Shown one piece after another: positions 18,350-27,260 of a DNA stretch of 64,000 nucleotides. This stretch comes from Knoellia flava TL1 (lineage in GTDB: Bacteria; Actinomycetota; Actinomycetes; Actinomycetales; Dermatophilaceae), in assembly GCF_000768675.1 (NCBI RefSeq), contig NZ_AVPI01000023.1, forward strand, positions 1 through 64,000. Reading direction: 5' to 3'. The notes under the pieces were generated by a model. That model was not told where the DNA came from. It did not search any database and saw nothing but the letters and a program-made list of their open reading frames with translations. Every line of letters begins with the position of its first letter. The stretch's first letter is position 1. A program made the position numbers and the translations under genes.

Positions 18350-18369
18350 CCGAGGGTCTCGGCCCTCGG
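18350..18369 (-). terminator. Hairpin directly after guaB3
   Basis: CCGAGGG and CCCTCGG flank a 6-nt loop immediately after the guaB3 stop codon. It is compact and GC-rich without a T-run, so it is only a candidate terminator. Confidence 0.4.
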
Positions 18370-19491
18370 TCAGCCGCCCTCGTAGGGGGCGATGACGACC
18401 TCGACCCGCTGGAAGTCCTTGAGCTCGGTGTAGCCGGTCGTCGCCATCGCGCGGCGCAGCGCACCGACGAGGTTGGTCGTGCCGTCCGCGACCCTGCTCG
18501 GCCCGAAGAGGACCTCCTCGAGCGAGGCCACGGCCCCGACCTCGACGCGCCCGCCACGCGGCAGCTCGGGGTGGTGCGCCTCCGGGCCCCAGTGGTACCC
18601 GCGCCCGGGCGCCTCGGTCGTGCGGGCGAGCGCCGCGCCGAGCATGACGGCATCGGCACCGCACGCGACGGCCTTGACGATGTCGCCGCTCGTGCCGACG
18701 CCTCCGTCGGCGATGACGTGGACGTAGCGGCCGCCGCTCTCGTCGAGGTAGTCGCGCCGGGCGGCGGCGACGTCGGCGATCGCCGACGCCATCGGCGCGT
18801 GGATGCCGAGGGTGCGGCGGGTCGTGTGCGCCGCTCCCCCGCCGAAGCCGACGAGCACGCCGGCCGCGCCGGTGCGCATGAGGTGCAGGGCGGCCGAGTA
18901 GGACGCGGCCCCGCCGACGATGACGGGCACGTCGAGCTCGTAGATGAAGCGCTTGAGGTTGAGCGGCTCGGCGCGGCCCGAGACGTGCTCGGCCGAGACG
19001 GTCGTGCCGCGGATGACGAAGAGGTCCACCCCGGCGTCGACGACGGTCTTCCAGAGCTGCTGGGTGCGCTGCGGGGTGAGCGCGCCGGCGACCGTCACCC
19101 CCGCGTCACGGATCGTGCGCAGACGCTCGACGATGAGCTCGGGGACGATGTCGGCGCGGTAGATCTCCTGCATCCGCGCGGTCGCGAGCGCCGGCTCGAG
19201 CGTGGCGATCTCGGCGAGCAGCGGCGCCGGGTCCTCGTAGCGGGTCCACAGGCCCTCGAGGTCGAGGACGGGCAGGCCGCCGTGCTTGCCGAACGCGATC
19301 GCGGTCTCGGGCGACATCACCGAGTCCATCGGGGCGCCGATGACCGGGAGGTCGAAGTGGTAGGCGTCGATCTGCCACCCCACGGAGACCTCCTCGGGGT
19401 CGCGCGTGCGGCGCGAGGGCACCACGGCGATGTCGTCGAAGGAGTATGCGCGCCTGGCCCGCTTGCCACGTCCGATCTCGATCTCGTTCAC
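18370..19491 (-). CDS. guaB3: GuaB3-type IMP dehydrogenase-related protein
   Basis: The 373-residue TIM-barrel protein shares the IMPDH fold (APMDSVMSPETA, and the phosphate-binding IADGGVGTSGDI) but has no CBS domains. In the active-site loop, where true IMPDH has the nucleophile Cys (GSICTT), it reads GFGGGAAHTTR with no Cys. From memory, the M. tuberculosis GuaB3 (Rv3410c) is also Cys-less, so this is a lineage trait. Classical IMP dehydrogenase chemistry looks impossible; the role is unknown, perhaps regulatory or a different purine reaction. The GTG start lies 6 bp behind TAGGCT, a likely leaderless promoter. Confidence 0.85.
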   Translation of the reverse strand: MNEIEIGRGKRARRAYSFDDIAVVPSRRTRDPEEVSVGWQIDAYHFDLPVIGAPMDSVMSPETAIAFGKHGGLPVLDLEGLWTRYEDPAPLLAEIATLEPALATARMQEIYRADIVPELIVERLRTIRDAGVTVAGALTPQRTQQLWKTVVDAGVDLFVIRGTTVSAEHVSGRAEPLNLKRFIYELDVPVIVGGAASYSAALHLMRTGAAGVLVGFGGGAAHTTRRTLGIHAPMASAIADVAAARRDYLDESGGRYVHVIADGGVGTSGDIVKAVACGADAVMLGAALARTTEAPGRGYHWGPEAHHPELPRGGRVEVGAVASLEEVLFGPSRVADGTTNLVGALRRAMATTGYTELKDFQRVEVVIAPYEGG

Positions 19492-19497
19492 GCCCGC

Positions 19498-19503
19498 AGC
19501 CTA
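19498..19503 (-). promoter_or_regulatory. -10 element, leaderless guaB3 promoter
   Basis: TAGGCT on the minus strand lies 6 nt before the GTG start at 19491, the same geometry as at guaA and guaB. Confidence 0.5.
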
Positions 19504-19638
19504 GCCACGTCGGCAGGAATAACAGATTGGCGCCGATGGTTGGGCGAGGAGCACAATGACGGGTGCGGATCGTCCCGCATGCCGGCAATGGAGCCGACTT
19601 TCCACATTTTTGCCCTTTGCCCTCGAGGAGACACGCCT

Positions 19639-21267
19639 GTGTCAAGCCCTGCCCACACCGAGTACCCCGACAAGATCGACGGTGCCGTCCTCAAGATCGC
19701 GGGTGTCGTCGTCCTCGGCGCCATCATGTCGATCCTCGACATCACCGTCGTCAACGTCGCGCTGCCGGAGCTGCAGACGACGTTCACCGGCGTCGACGAC
19801 CCGCTGCCGTACTCCACCGTCGCCTGGACCGTCACCGCCTACACGCTGGCTCTCGCCACCGTCATCCCGCTCACCGGGTGGGCGGCCGACCGCTTCGGCA
19901 CCAAGCGCCTCTACATGCTCGCCCTCGGCCTCTTCACCATCGGCTCCGTCCTCTGCGCCGCGGCGACGAGCATCAACCTGCTCATCCTCTTCCGCGTCAT
20001 CCAGGGCCTCGGCGGCGGTCTGCTCATGCCGCTCGGCATGACGATCATGACGAAGGCCGCGGGTCCGGCCCGTATGGGCCGCCTCATGGCGATCCTCGGC
20101 ATCCCGATGCTGCTCGGCCCCATCGGTGGCCCGATCCTCGGCGGCTGGCTCATCGACACGGTGTCGTGGCACTGGATCTTCCTCATCAACCTGCCGCTCG
20201 GCCTCGGCGCGCTCGCCTACGCCTGGTGGGCCCTGCCCAAGGACGCCCCCGAGCCCAGCGAGTCGTTCGACTTCGTCGGCATGCTCCTCATGAGCCCGGG
20301 TCTCGCCGCGTTCCTCTACGGCATCTCCTCGATCCCGGACGAGGGGTCCTTCTTCGCCCCCAAGGTCATCGGCTTCGCCGGCCTCGGCACCGCGCTGATC
20401 ATCGCGTTCGTCTTCTACAGCTTCAGGCCCGAGCACCCGCTGCTCGACCTGCGCCTGTTCAAGAACAAGAACCTCACGTGGTCGGTCATCACGATGTTCA
20501 TCTTCGCGGGCGCCTTCTTCGGCGGCCTGCTCCTCGTGCCGACCTACCTGCAGACGGTGCGCGGCGAGGGTGCGCTCGACGCCGGCCTGCTCGTCGCCCC
20601 GCAGGGCATCGGCGCCATGCTGACGATGCCGATCGCCGGTGCTCTCGCCGACAAGTTCCCGGTCGGTCGCATCGTCCCCGTCGGGCTCGCGACGATCACG
20701 GCGGGCATGTTCGCCCTCACCCGGGTCGACGGCGACACGTCCTACTGGGGCTACCTCATCCCCGTCCTGTTCGTCATGGGACTCGGCATGGGTGCGACGA
20801 TGATGCCGCTCATGACCTCCGCGCTCAGGACCCTCACGGCGCATCAGGTGGCCCGCGGCTCGACGCTGCTCAACATCACCCAGCAGGTCGCCAGCTCCAT
20901 CGGTGTCGCGATCATCTCGGTCGTCCTCACCAACGGCCTCAAGAACGACGCCCTCGTCTCGCAGGCCACGGCCTTCGGTGAGGCGTCGAAGGCCAACCCG
21001 AACGACCCGTCGCTGCTCCAGCAGTTCCCGCTCGTCGGCGAGATCCTCGGCCGCTTCGGCAACGACGTGGCAGCCGGTCAGGCAGCCCTGCAGAGCGCCG
21101 TCCAGAACGCGATGGGCGAGGTCTTCGGTGACACCTTCCTCGTCGCCGCGATCATGGTCGCCTTCACCCTCGTCTCCGCGGCCTTCCTGCCGCGCAAGCA
21201 CGAGGAGAGCCACCTGCTCGACGACGAGGATGCGGCCGAGGTCGCTCCCCCGGTCGTCCTGCACTGA
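19639..21267 (+). CDS. MFS drug exporter, DHA2 (EmrB/QacA) family, 14 TM
   Basis: The 542-residue membrane protein has the DHA2 signature of motif C-like helices and the N-terminal SILDITVVNVALPEL. It also has the loop GWAADRFGTKRLY (motif A) and about 14 hydrophobic segments. The Asp in the first helix (LDITVVN) is the typical proton or substrate acidic residue. Such proteins expel lipophilic drugs or metabolites using the proton gradient. The GTG start at 19639 is chosen because GAGGAG lies 8 bp upstream; longer readings would enter the divergent guaB3 promoter. No dedicated regulator gene is adjacent. Confidence 0.9.
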   Translation: MSSPAHTEYPDKIDGAVLKIAGVVVLGAIMSILDITVVNVALPELQTTFTGVDDPLPYSTVAWTVTAYTLALATVIPLTGWAADRFGTKRLYMLALGLFTIGSVLCAAATSINLLILFRVIQGLGGGLLMPLGMTIMTKAAGPARMGRLMAILGIPMLLGPIGGPILGGWLIDTVSWHWIFLINLPLGLGALAYAWWALPKDAPEPSESFDFVGMLLMSPGLAAFLYGISSIPDEGSFFAPKVIGFAGLGTALIIAFVFYSFRPEHPLLDLRLFKNKNLTWSVITMFIFAGAFFGGLLLVPTYLQTVRGEGALDAGLLVAPQGIGAMLTMPIAGALADKFPVGRIVPVGLATITAGMFALTRVDGDTSYWGYLIPVLFVMGLGMGATMMPLMTSALRTLTAHQVARGSTLLNITQQVASSIGVAIISVVLTNGLKNDALVSQATAFGEASKANPNDPSLLQQFPLVGEILGRFGNDVAAGQAALQSAVQNAMGEVFGDTFLVAAIMVAFTLVSAAFLPRKHEESHLLDDEDAAEVAPPVVLH

Positions 21268-21285
21268 CCGTCACCACCACCCCCG

Positions 21286-21355
21286 ACTTATTGCCAGTTG
21301 TGGCCCATCTCGGGTCGGCTCGCCGCCGGCTCAGACGCCACAACTGGCAATAAGT
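21286..21355. repeat. Perfect 19-bp inverted repeat with 32-bp spacer
   Basis: Arms 21286-21304 (ACTTATTGCCAGTTGTGGC) and 21337-21355 are exact complements in the gap between the MFS gene and the peptidase gene. It is AT-richer than its surroundings and not followed by a T-run, so a palindromic repeat element is as likely as a terminator. It has the same general build as the elements at 12268 and 24831. Confidence 0.75.
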
Positions 21356-21369
21356 TGTTCTGGGGTCGG

Positions 21370-21375
21370 CATGCT
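21370..21375 (+). promoter_or_regulatory. -10 element, leaderless peptidase promoter
   Basis: CATGCT, then six bases, then the ATG at 21382; the same string is seen before the GTG at 38026. Confidence 0.4.
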
Positions 21376-21381
21376 GGGCGC

Positions 21382-22413
21382 ATGGACGCACCCCGCCCCG
21401 GACCGCTCAACGCCATCACCGACGTCGCCGGCCTGAGGGTCGGTCAGGTCACCCGCGACGAGCCGGGCTGGCTCACCGGCGTGACGGTCGTCGTCCCACC
21501 CGAGGGCACGGTCGGCGGCGTCGACGTCCGCGGCGGCGCCCCGGGCACGCGCGAGACCGACCTCCTCTCCCCCACGTGCATGGTGGACCGCGTCGACGCC
21601 GTCGTCCTCTCCGGCGGCAGCGCCTTCGGCCTCGCGACCGCCGACGGCGTCATGAAGGAGGCGTATGCCGCCGGGCTGGGCTGGCCGGTCGGCGAACCCA
21701 CGCAGGTGGTCCCCATCGTGCCCGCGGCCGTCGTCTTCGACCTCGGCCGCGGCGGCGTCTTCGAGAACGCGCCGACGGCCGAGGACGGTGCTCAGGCCTG
21801 GCGCGAGGCCACCGACGGGGCCGTCGAGCAGGGCGCGGTCGGGGCCGCGACCGGTGCGCGGTCCGGTGGCCTGCGCGGCGGCGTCGGCACGGCGAGCGCC
21901 GTCGTCGACGGCGTCACCGTGGGAGCGCTCGTCGTCGTCAACGCGATGGGCTCACCCTGCGCTCCCGACGCAAGCCTGTATGCCGTCCGCTCCGGTCTCG
22001 CGGACGAGTTCTCCGACGCGCCCGCTCCCAATCCTGCTGCGGCACAGGCCTACTGGGAGGAGCAGGCCGCCGCGCTGGATGAGCTGCGCGCCGGGACCGC
22101 GACGACCCTCGCCGTCGTCGCGACCGACGCCTCCCTCACCAAGGTGCAGTGCCGCAAGCTCGCCGAGGTGAGCCACGACGGACTGGCGCGGGCGCTCTCA
22201 CCGGCGCACACGGCATACGACGGGGATGCGGTCTTCGCCCTGGCGACCGGTGACGGCGAGGCGCCCGACGAGCTCGACCTCGTCCGGGTGCAGGCCGTGG
22301 CGGCCGACTGCGTCACGCGCGCGATCGGGCACGCCATGCTCGCCGCGACGTCGGTGGACCGCACCGAGGACGGTGGGGTGGCGCTCCCCTCGTGGCGGGA
22401 CCGCCTCACCTGA
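21382..22413 (+). CDS. P1 family (DmpA-like) peptidase
   Basis: The 343-residue protein has the conserved start PGPLNAITDVAGLRVG and the VLSGGSAFGLATADGVM block. Its glycine-rich core is GAATGARSGGLRGGVGTAS, as in the DmpA/BapA family of self-cleaving aminopeptidases and beta-peptidases. These precursors cut themselves into two chains and release N-terminal residues from short peptides. I cannot place the cleavage residue with certainty. It appears to be a single gene with its own leaderless promoter. Three GTATGCCG-type motifs lie within it. Confidence 0.85.
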   Translation: MDAPRPGPLNAITDVAGLRVGQVTRDEPGWLTGVTVVVPPEGTVGGVDVRGGAPGTRETDLLSPTCMVDRVDAVVLSGGSAFGLATADGVMKEAYAAGLGWPVGEPTQVVPIVPAAVVFDLGRGGVFENAPTAEDGAQAWREATDGAVEQGAVGAATGARSGGLRGGVGTASAVVDGVTVGALVVVNAMGSPCAPDASLYAVRSGLADEFSDAPAPNPAAAQAYWEEQAAALDELRAGTATTLAVVATDASLTKVQCRKLAEVSHDGLARALSPAHTAYDGDAVFALATGDGEAPDELDLVRVQAVAADCVTRAIGHAMLAATSVDRTEDGGVALPSWRDRLT

Positions 22414-22434
22414 GGCGGCGCGCGGAGGTTTTGG

Positions 22435-22593
22435 TCAGCCGAAGTGGCGGATCATGAACTCGGTGTCGACGTCCTTGCCGCCCGTGGGGTCCGGCGGGAG
22501 CGTCGTCTCGACCGAGACCACCATCTCCTCGGGACGGACGCGCGGCAGGTCGACGTGCACCCGCTGCTCGAGGTCCTTCTGGCTGTCGGTCAT
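22435..22593 (-). CDS. Small conserved-looking hypothetical protein (52 aa)
   Basis: The minus strand encodes a 52-residue acidic protein starting MTDSQKDLEQRV and ending FMIRHFG. A strong AGGGAGGG ribosome site lies 4-5 bp before its ATG, and its stop falls in the 20-odd bases after the convergent peptidase stop. No family is recognised. It lies just downstream of guaB on the same strand (47 bp gap), so it may be co-transcribed with it. Confidence 0.55.
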   Translation of the reverse strand: MTDSQKDLEQRVHVDLPRVRPEEMVVSVETTLPPDPTGGKDVDTEFMIRHFG

Positions 22594-22640
22594 CGCGCCC
22601 TCCCTGCGTCCGCTGGTCGCACCAGTGTGACGCAGGATCG

Positions 22641-24257
<1,617 letters not shown>

Positions 24258-24263
24258 TCATCA

Positions 24264-24269
24264 AGTCTA
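24264..24269 (-). promoter_or_regulatory. -10 element, leaderless guaB promoter
   Basis: TAGACT on the minus strand lies 6 nt before the ATG at 24257. The remaining gap up to whiB (24270-24516) contains a short hairpin (CACGGGG/CCCCGTG at 24327-24349) and presumably the whiB promoter, for which TAGCCT near 24441 is the best -10 candidate. Confidence 0.5.
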
Positions 24270-24516
24270 GGGCAGGGGAGGCGAGGCTCCGAACCGGCGC
24301 CGGACCGCGGGCGCCGGCGCTCAGGGCACGGGGTAAGGACGGCCCCGTGTCGGAGACGACTGACCTGCGAAGTCACGTCCGGGTGTCGGTCTTTGCCAAG
24401 TTCTTACTCGGGCCAGACCCCCGTCTTGCCTTGTCGTTCCTAGCCTGACACTGCCCACGAGGGGTGTGGAGACGACCAGGTCGCCGACTCGGCGGCCACG
24501 GTGGACAGGAGGGGAC

Positions 24517-24804
24517 ATGACCGACATCGCACGACTTCCCAAGCCGACTCTCGATGTGTGGGAGTGGCAGTTCCAGGGTCACTGCCGCCAGGTGAGCCCT
24601 GAGGTCTTCTTCCACCCCGAGGGCGAGCGCGGCAACCAGCGGCGCAGCCGTGACGACCGCGCCAAGGCGGTGTGCGACTCGTGCCCGGTGCTGCGCCGGT
24701 GCCGCGAGCACGCTCTCGCCTCGCGCGAGCCCTACGGGGTCTGGGGCGGCATGACCGAGGACGAGCGCATCCGCGTCCTCAACCAACGTGAGCTCGCGAG
24801 CTGA
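24517..24804 (+). CDS. WhiB-family Fe-S regulator (WhiB3/WhiD type)
   Basis: The 95-residue protein has the four cluster cysteines (Cys23, 53, 56, 62; the last three as CxxCxxxxxC) and the GVWGG turn (74-78), followed by basic residues. The Trp-rich start (VWEWQFQGHC) and FFHPEGERG match WhiB3 of mycobacteria and WhiD of Streptomyces. These bind a 4Fe-4S cluster and the primary sigma factor to control redox, acid stress or differentiation genes. An ACAGGAGGGG ribosome site precedes the ATG. The 5' leader could be about 65 nt if TAGCCT near 24441 is the -10. Confidence 0.93.
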   Translation: MTDIARLPKPTLDVWEWQFQGHCRQVSPEVFFHPEGERGNQRRSRDDRAKAVCDSCPVLRRCREHALASREPYGVWGGMTEDERIRVLNQRELAS

Positions 24805-24830
24805 CCGCCCTCGCCGCGAGTGATCGAACC

Positions 24831-24922
24831 GCCGGGTGGCTGGGAGTGACCAGGGACACTCCCAACCATCCGGCACACGGGCCGGGTGGCTGGGACGGAT
24901 CAGGGTGTGATGTCCCAGCCAC
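24831..24922. repeat. Tandem pair of related palindromes
   Basis: GCCGGGTGGCTGGGA occurs at 24831-24845 and again at 24881-24895. The first copy forms an 18-bp hairpin with 24857-24874 (two pairs G-T). The second forms an 11-bp hairpin (GTGGCTGGGAC/GTCCCAGCCAC, 24886-24896 with 24912-24922). It resembles a REP-type intergenic element. Confidence 0.6.
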
Positions 24923-24938
24923 TCGTCCAGCCCGAGCC

Positions 24939-24968
24939 CGAGGCCCCGTCCGTGCGGACGGGGCCTCG
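24939..24968. terminator. Strong GC hairpin between convergent genes
   Basis: CGAGGCCCCGTCCG and its complement form a 14-bp perfect stem with a minimal loop, 19 bp beyond the stop of the racemase and downstream of whiB. It is probably a bidirectional terminator; no T-run is present. Confidence 0.65.
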
Positions 24969-24987
24969 GGGCGCGAGCAGGCGAGCG

Positions 24988-25677
24988 TCAGGAGAGCATG
25001 AAGTCCACGCCCGCGGCGGCGTGGATCGCGGTCGTGTCATAGAGCGGGACCGTGCTGTCCTCATCCGAGACGAGCAGGGAGATCTCGGTGCAGCCGAGGA
25101 CGACAGCCTGTGCCCCGCGCTCGACGAGCGCGGCGATGACCTCGCGGTAGGTCTCGCGCGACTCGTCGCGCACGACGTCGAGGCAGAGCTCGTCGTAGAT
25201 GATCCGGTGCACCTCTGCGCGCTGCCGCTCGTCAGGCACGAGCACATCGAGCCCCCGCTCCTCGAGCCGGCCGGTGTAGAAGTCCTGCTCCATCGTGAAC
25301 GCCGTGGCCAGCAGACCGACCCGCTCCAGGCCGTCGGCGGCGATGGCGTTTGCGGTCGCGTCGGCGATGTGGAGGAGCGGTATGCCGCAGGCCTGCTCGA
25401 GCTCGCCGGCCACCTTGTGCATCGTGTTGGTCGCGAGGAGCAGCGCCTCGGCCCCGCCGGCCTCGAGGCCTCGGGCCGCCTCGGCGAGGGTCGCGAGGGT
25501 CGCGTCCCAGTCACCGTCGTGCTGGGCCTGCGCGACGGGTGCGAAGTCGACGCTGTGGACGAGCAGCCGCGCGGAGTGCAGGCCGCCCAGCCGCTCCGCG
25601 ACACCGCGGTTGAGCATCCGGTAGTAGCTCTCCGTGCTCGTCCAGCTCATCCCGCCGAGGACACCCAGCATGCGCAT
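24988..25677 (-). CDS. Aspartate/glutamate racemase family protein
   Basis: The 229-residue protein begins MRMLGVLGGMSW and has ATNTMHK (about residue 80) and VLGCTE (about residue 190), the two active-site loops of the PLP-independent Asp/Glu racemases. Only the second loop has Cys; Thr sits in the first, as in the YgeA-like broad-specificity or glutamate-preferring branch. It may supply a D-amino acid or act on another substrate. The ATG at 25677 is chosen because TAGGGT ends 7 nt before it; a GTG at 25686 would overlap that box. Confidence 0.85.
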   Translation of the reverse strand: MRMLGVLGGMSWTSTESYYRMLNRGVAERLGGLHSARLLVHSVDFAPVAQAQHDGDWDATLATLAEAARGLEAGGAEALLLATNTMHKVAGELEQACGIPLLHIADATANAIAADGLERVGLLATAFTMEQDFYTGRLEERGLDVLVPDERQRAEVHRIIYDELCLDVVRDESRETYREVIAALVERGAQAVVLGCTEISLLVSDEDSTVPLYDTTAIHAAAGVDFMLS

Positions 25678-25684
25678 GTCTCGC

Positions 25685-25690
25685 ACCCTA
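25685..25690 (-). promoter_or_regulatory. -10 element, leaderless racemase promoter
   Basis: TAGGGT on the minus strand lies 7 nt before the ATG at 25677. Its divergent twin for the S4 gene is only 20 bp away. Confidence 0.45.
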
Positions 25691-25709
25691 GGCCACGAGC
25701 GAGCACGCC

Positions 25710-25715
25710 TATCCT
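25710..25715 (+). promoter_or_regulatory. -10 element, leaderless S4-protein promoter
   Basis: TATCCT followed by six bases and the GTG at 25722; no ribosome binding site is visible. Confidence 0.5.
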
Positions 25716-25721
25716 TGGCGC

Positions 25722-25943
25722 GTGAGCACCACCGAGATCCCCATCGCCGGCGAGAGCATCCGCCTCGGCCAGCTCCTCAAGTTCGCCTCCGTCGTCGAGG
25801 ACGGCGCCGACGCCCGGGCCGTCATCGAGGCGGGCGAGGTCGAGGTCAACGGCGAGGTCGACACCCGGCGCGGCCGCCAGGTGCGCCCGGGCGACACGGT
25901 GACCTACGCCGGCGAGACGTTCGCCGTCGTCGCCGAGGCGTAG
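25722..25943 (+). CDS. Small S4-domain RNA-binding protein
   Basis: The 73-residue protein is essentially one S4 domain: IRLGQLLKFASVVEDGADARAVI (residues 13-35), then a strand with EVEVNGEVDTRRGRQVRPGD. This is the YaaA/YbcJ-like stand-alone type that binds structured RNA, probably ribosomal. Its exact target is unknown. It has its own leaderless promoter. It ends 7 bp from the convergent TetR gene. Confidence 0.85.
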   Translation: MSTTEIPIAGESIRLGQLLKFASVVEDGADARAVIEAGEVEVNGEVDTRRGRQVRPGDTVTYAGETFAVVAEA

Positions 25944-25950
25944 CGGCCCG

Positions 25951-26526
25951 TCAGGCGCGGGGCGCGACGAAGGGGACGAGGACCTCGTCGACGAGCTCGA
26001 CCACGAGGTCGTCGTCGATGGGGTCGCCGCTCACGAGGAGCCGGTGCCACAGCACGCTCTGGCCCAGCTCGCGGGCGATGTGCACCGGCACGTCCGCGCG
26101 CACGTCGCCACGCTCGACACCACGCTCGAGCAGCTCGGCCATCTGAGCCTTCCGGTGGCCGATGAGGTCACGGGCCAAGGTCTCCGCGAGCTGCTCGTCC
26201 TGCACCGCGGCGGCAACGACCCCGCGCAGCATGCCCGCCTGCGGTCCGGTGAAGAGTGCCGCCCAGCCGCGCAGGACCGCGAGCATGTCGCCGCGGTAGC
26301 TGCCGGTGTCCTCGTGGGGGATCGCCGCACGCGCCATGCCGACGAGGGTGTCGCGCAGCAGCGCTCGGCTGTCCGGCCACCGCCGGTAGAGCACGGCCTT
26401 GCTCGTCCGCGCCGCTCCGGCCACCGCCTCCATCGTCACCGCCGACGGGCCGCCGGAGGCGAGCAGGTCGAGAGCGGCCGCGCGGATGGCGTCGTCGAGC
26501 TCGGCCCCACGTCGTCGTGTCGCCAT
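25951..26526 (-). CDS. TetR-family transcriptional regulator
   Basis: The 191-residue protein has the N-terminal helix-turn-helix (about residues 10-55; MEAVAGAARTSKAVLYRRW) and an all-helical ligand domain. The ATG at 26526 has a GGGAGG ribosome site; an ATG at 26550 would lack one. It is divergent from the DAPG-hydrolase-like gene, and a 20-bp palindrome lies between them, so it very likely represses that gene and itself. The inducer is unknown, possibly an aromatic polyketide or related phenolic. Confidence 0.9.
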   Translation of the reverse strand: MATRRRGAELDDAIRAAALDLLASGGPSAVTMEAVAGAARTSKAVLYRRWPDSRALLRDTLVGMARAAIPHEDTGSYRGDMLAVLRGWAALFTGPQAGMLRGVVAAAVQDEQLAETLARDLIGHRKAQMAELLERGVERGDVRADVPVHIARELGQSVLWHRLLVSGDPIDDDLVVELVDEVLVPFVAPRA

Positions 26527-26553
26527 GCCACCTCCCAGCCACCCACACATCCG

Positions 26554-26573
26554 AAGAAACGCTTGCGTTTCTT
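26554..26573. promoter_or_regulatory. Probable TetR operator
   Basis: AAGAAACGC-TT-GCGTTTCTT is a perfect 9-bp inverted repeat with a 2-bp centre, in the 104-bp gap between the divergent tetR and hydrolase-like genes. An extra half-site, GAGAAACGC, occurs about 30 bp further on. This size and position are typical of TetR-family operators. Confidence 0.75.
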
Positions 26574-26630
26574 GCCCGTCGCCTCTACCGTCGAAGAACG
26601 AGAAACGCCACCGTACCCTATGGAGACGTC

Positions 26631-27260
26631 ATGACCCTCCCCGTGCTCTACCCGCTCCGGTCCACGAGCTCGGCGACGGTGCGCTTCACCAACGCCCCGC
26701 ACGGTCGCCGTCGGGTCACCATCGACCACCGCCCCCTCGCCGGCGTGACCCCCGCGATGCTGCTCGACTGGTTCACCCACCTCGACGGCACCCTCACCTA
26801 CGGCGGGCAGACCGTCCCGCGCTACCTCGCGTGGCACCCACTCGACCACATCCGCTGGGAGCTCGCCCGGCCCGCACCCGGCGGAGGGGCGGCCGAGGGC
26901 GCTCGCTTCCGGATCGTCGAGGCGTTCGGTGGCAACCCGGCATACCGGATCGACATCGTCGACCGCGTCGAGAAGCTCGATGAGACCGGCATCCGGCTCG
27001 TCACGCGGATCGCCGGTGTCGTCGTCGTCATGCTCGAGCACACGTGGTCGGCGTGCGACGAGGGCACGCACTACGTCTCGGTCATGGACCTCGGCGCCCG
27101 CAGTGCGGTCATGCGACCGGTCAACGCCCTCCTGCGGCGGCGCTTCCCCGACGACATGGCGCGCGCCTGGGTCCGCCACAACATCGAGGAGGTGGGGCAG
27201 CTCGAGCACCTGCTGCCGCGCCTGGCATCCGCTGAGATGGCGGCTGGGAGGACGGCCTAG
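26631..27260 (+). CDS. DAPG hydrolase (PhlG)-like protein
   Basis: The 209-residue protein has WHPLDHIRWE (about residues 67-76), FRIVEAFGG (about 90-98), GTHYVS (about 145) and RHNIEEVGQ (about 182-190). These resemble the Bet v1-like zinc enzymes PhlG and phloretin hydrolase, in which His, Glu and a late HxxxE bind zinc. Such enzymes cleave C-C bonds in acylated phenols such as 2,4-diacetylphloroglucinol. The assignment rests on motif memory. A TetR gene is divergent, giving a classic inducible detoxification pair. Its stop overlaps the stop of the convergent manA. Confidence 0.6.
   Translation: MTLPVLYPLRSTSSATVRFTNAPHGRRRVTIDHRPLAGVTPAMLLDWFTHLDGTLTYGGQTVPRYLAWHPLDHIRWELARPAPGGGAAEGARFRIVEAFGGNPAYRIDIVDRVEKLDETGIRLVTRIAGVVVVMLEHTWSACDEGTHYVSVMDLGARSAVMRPVNALLRRRFPDDMARAWVRHNIEEVGQLEHLLPRLASAEMAAGRTA

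Noticed and set aside
24831-24968. Possible CRISPR-like repeat array
   Set aside because: Only two unequal palindromes and one terminator are present, without regular spacers or cas genes.
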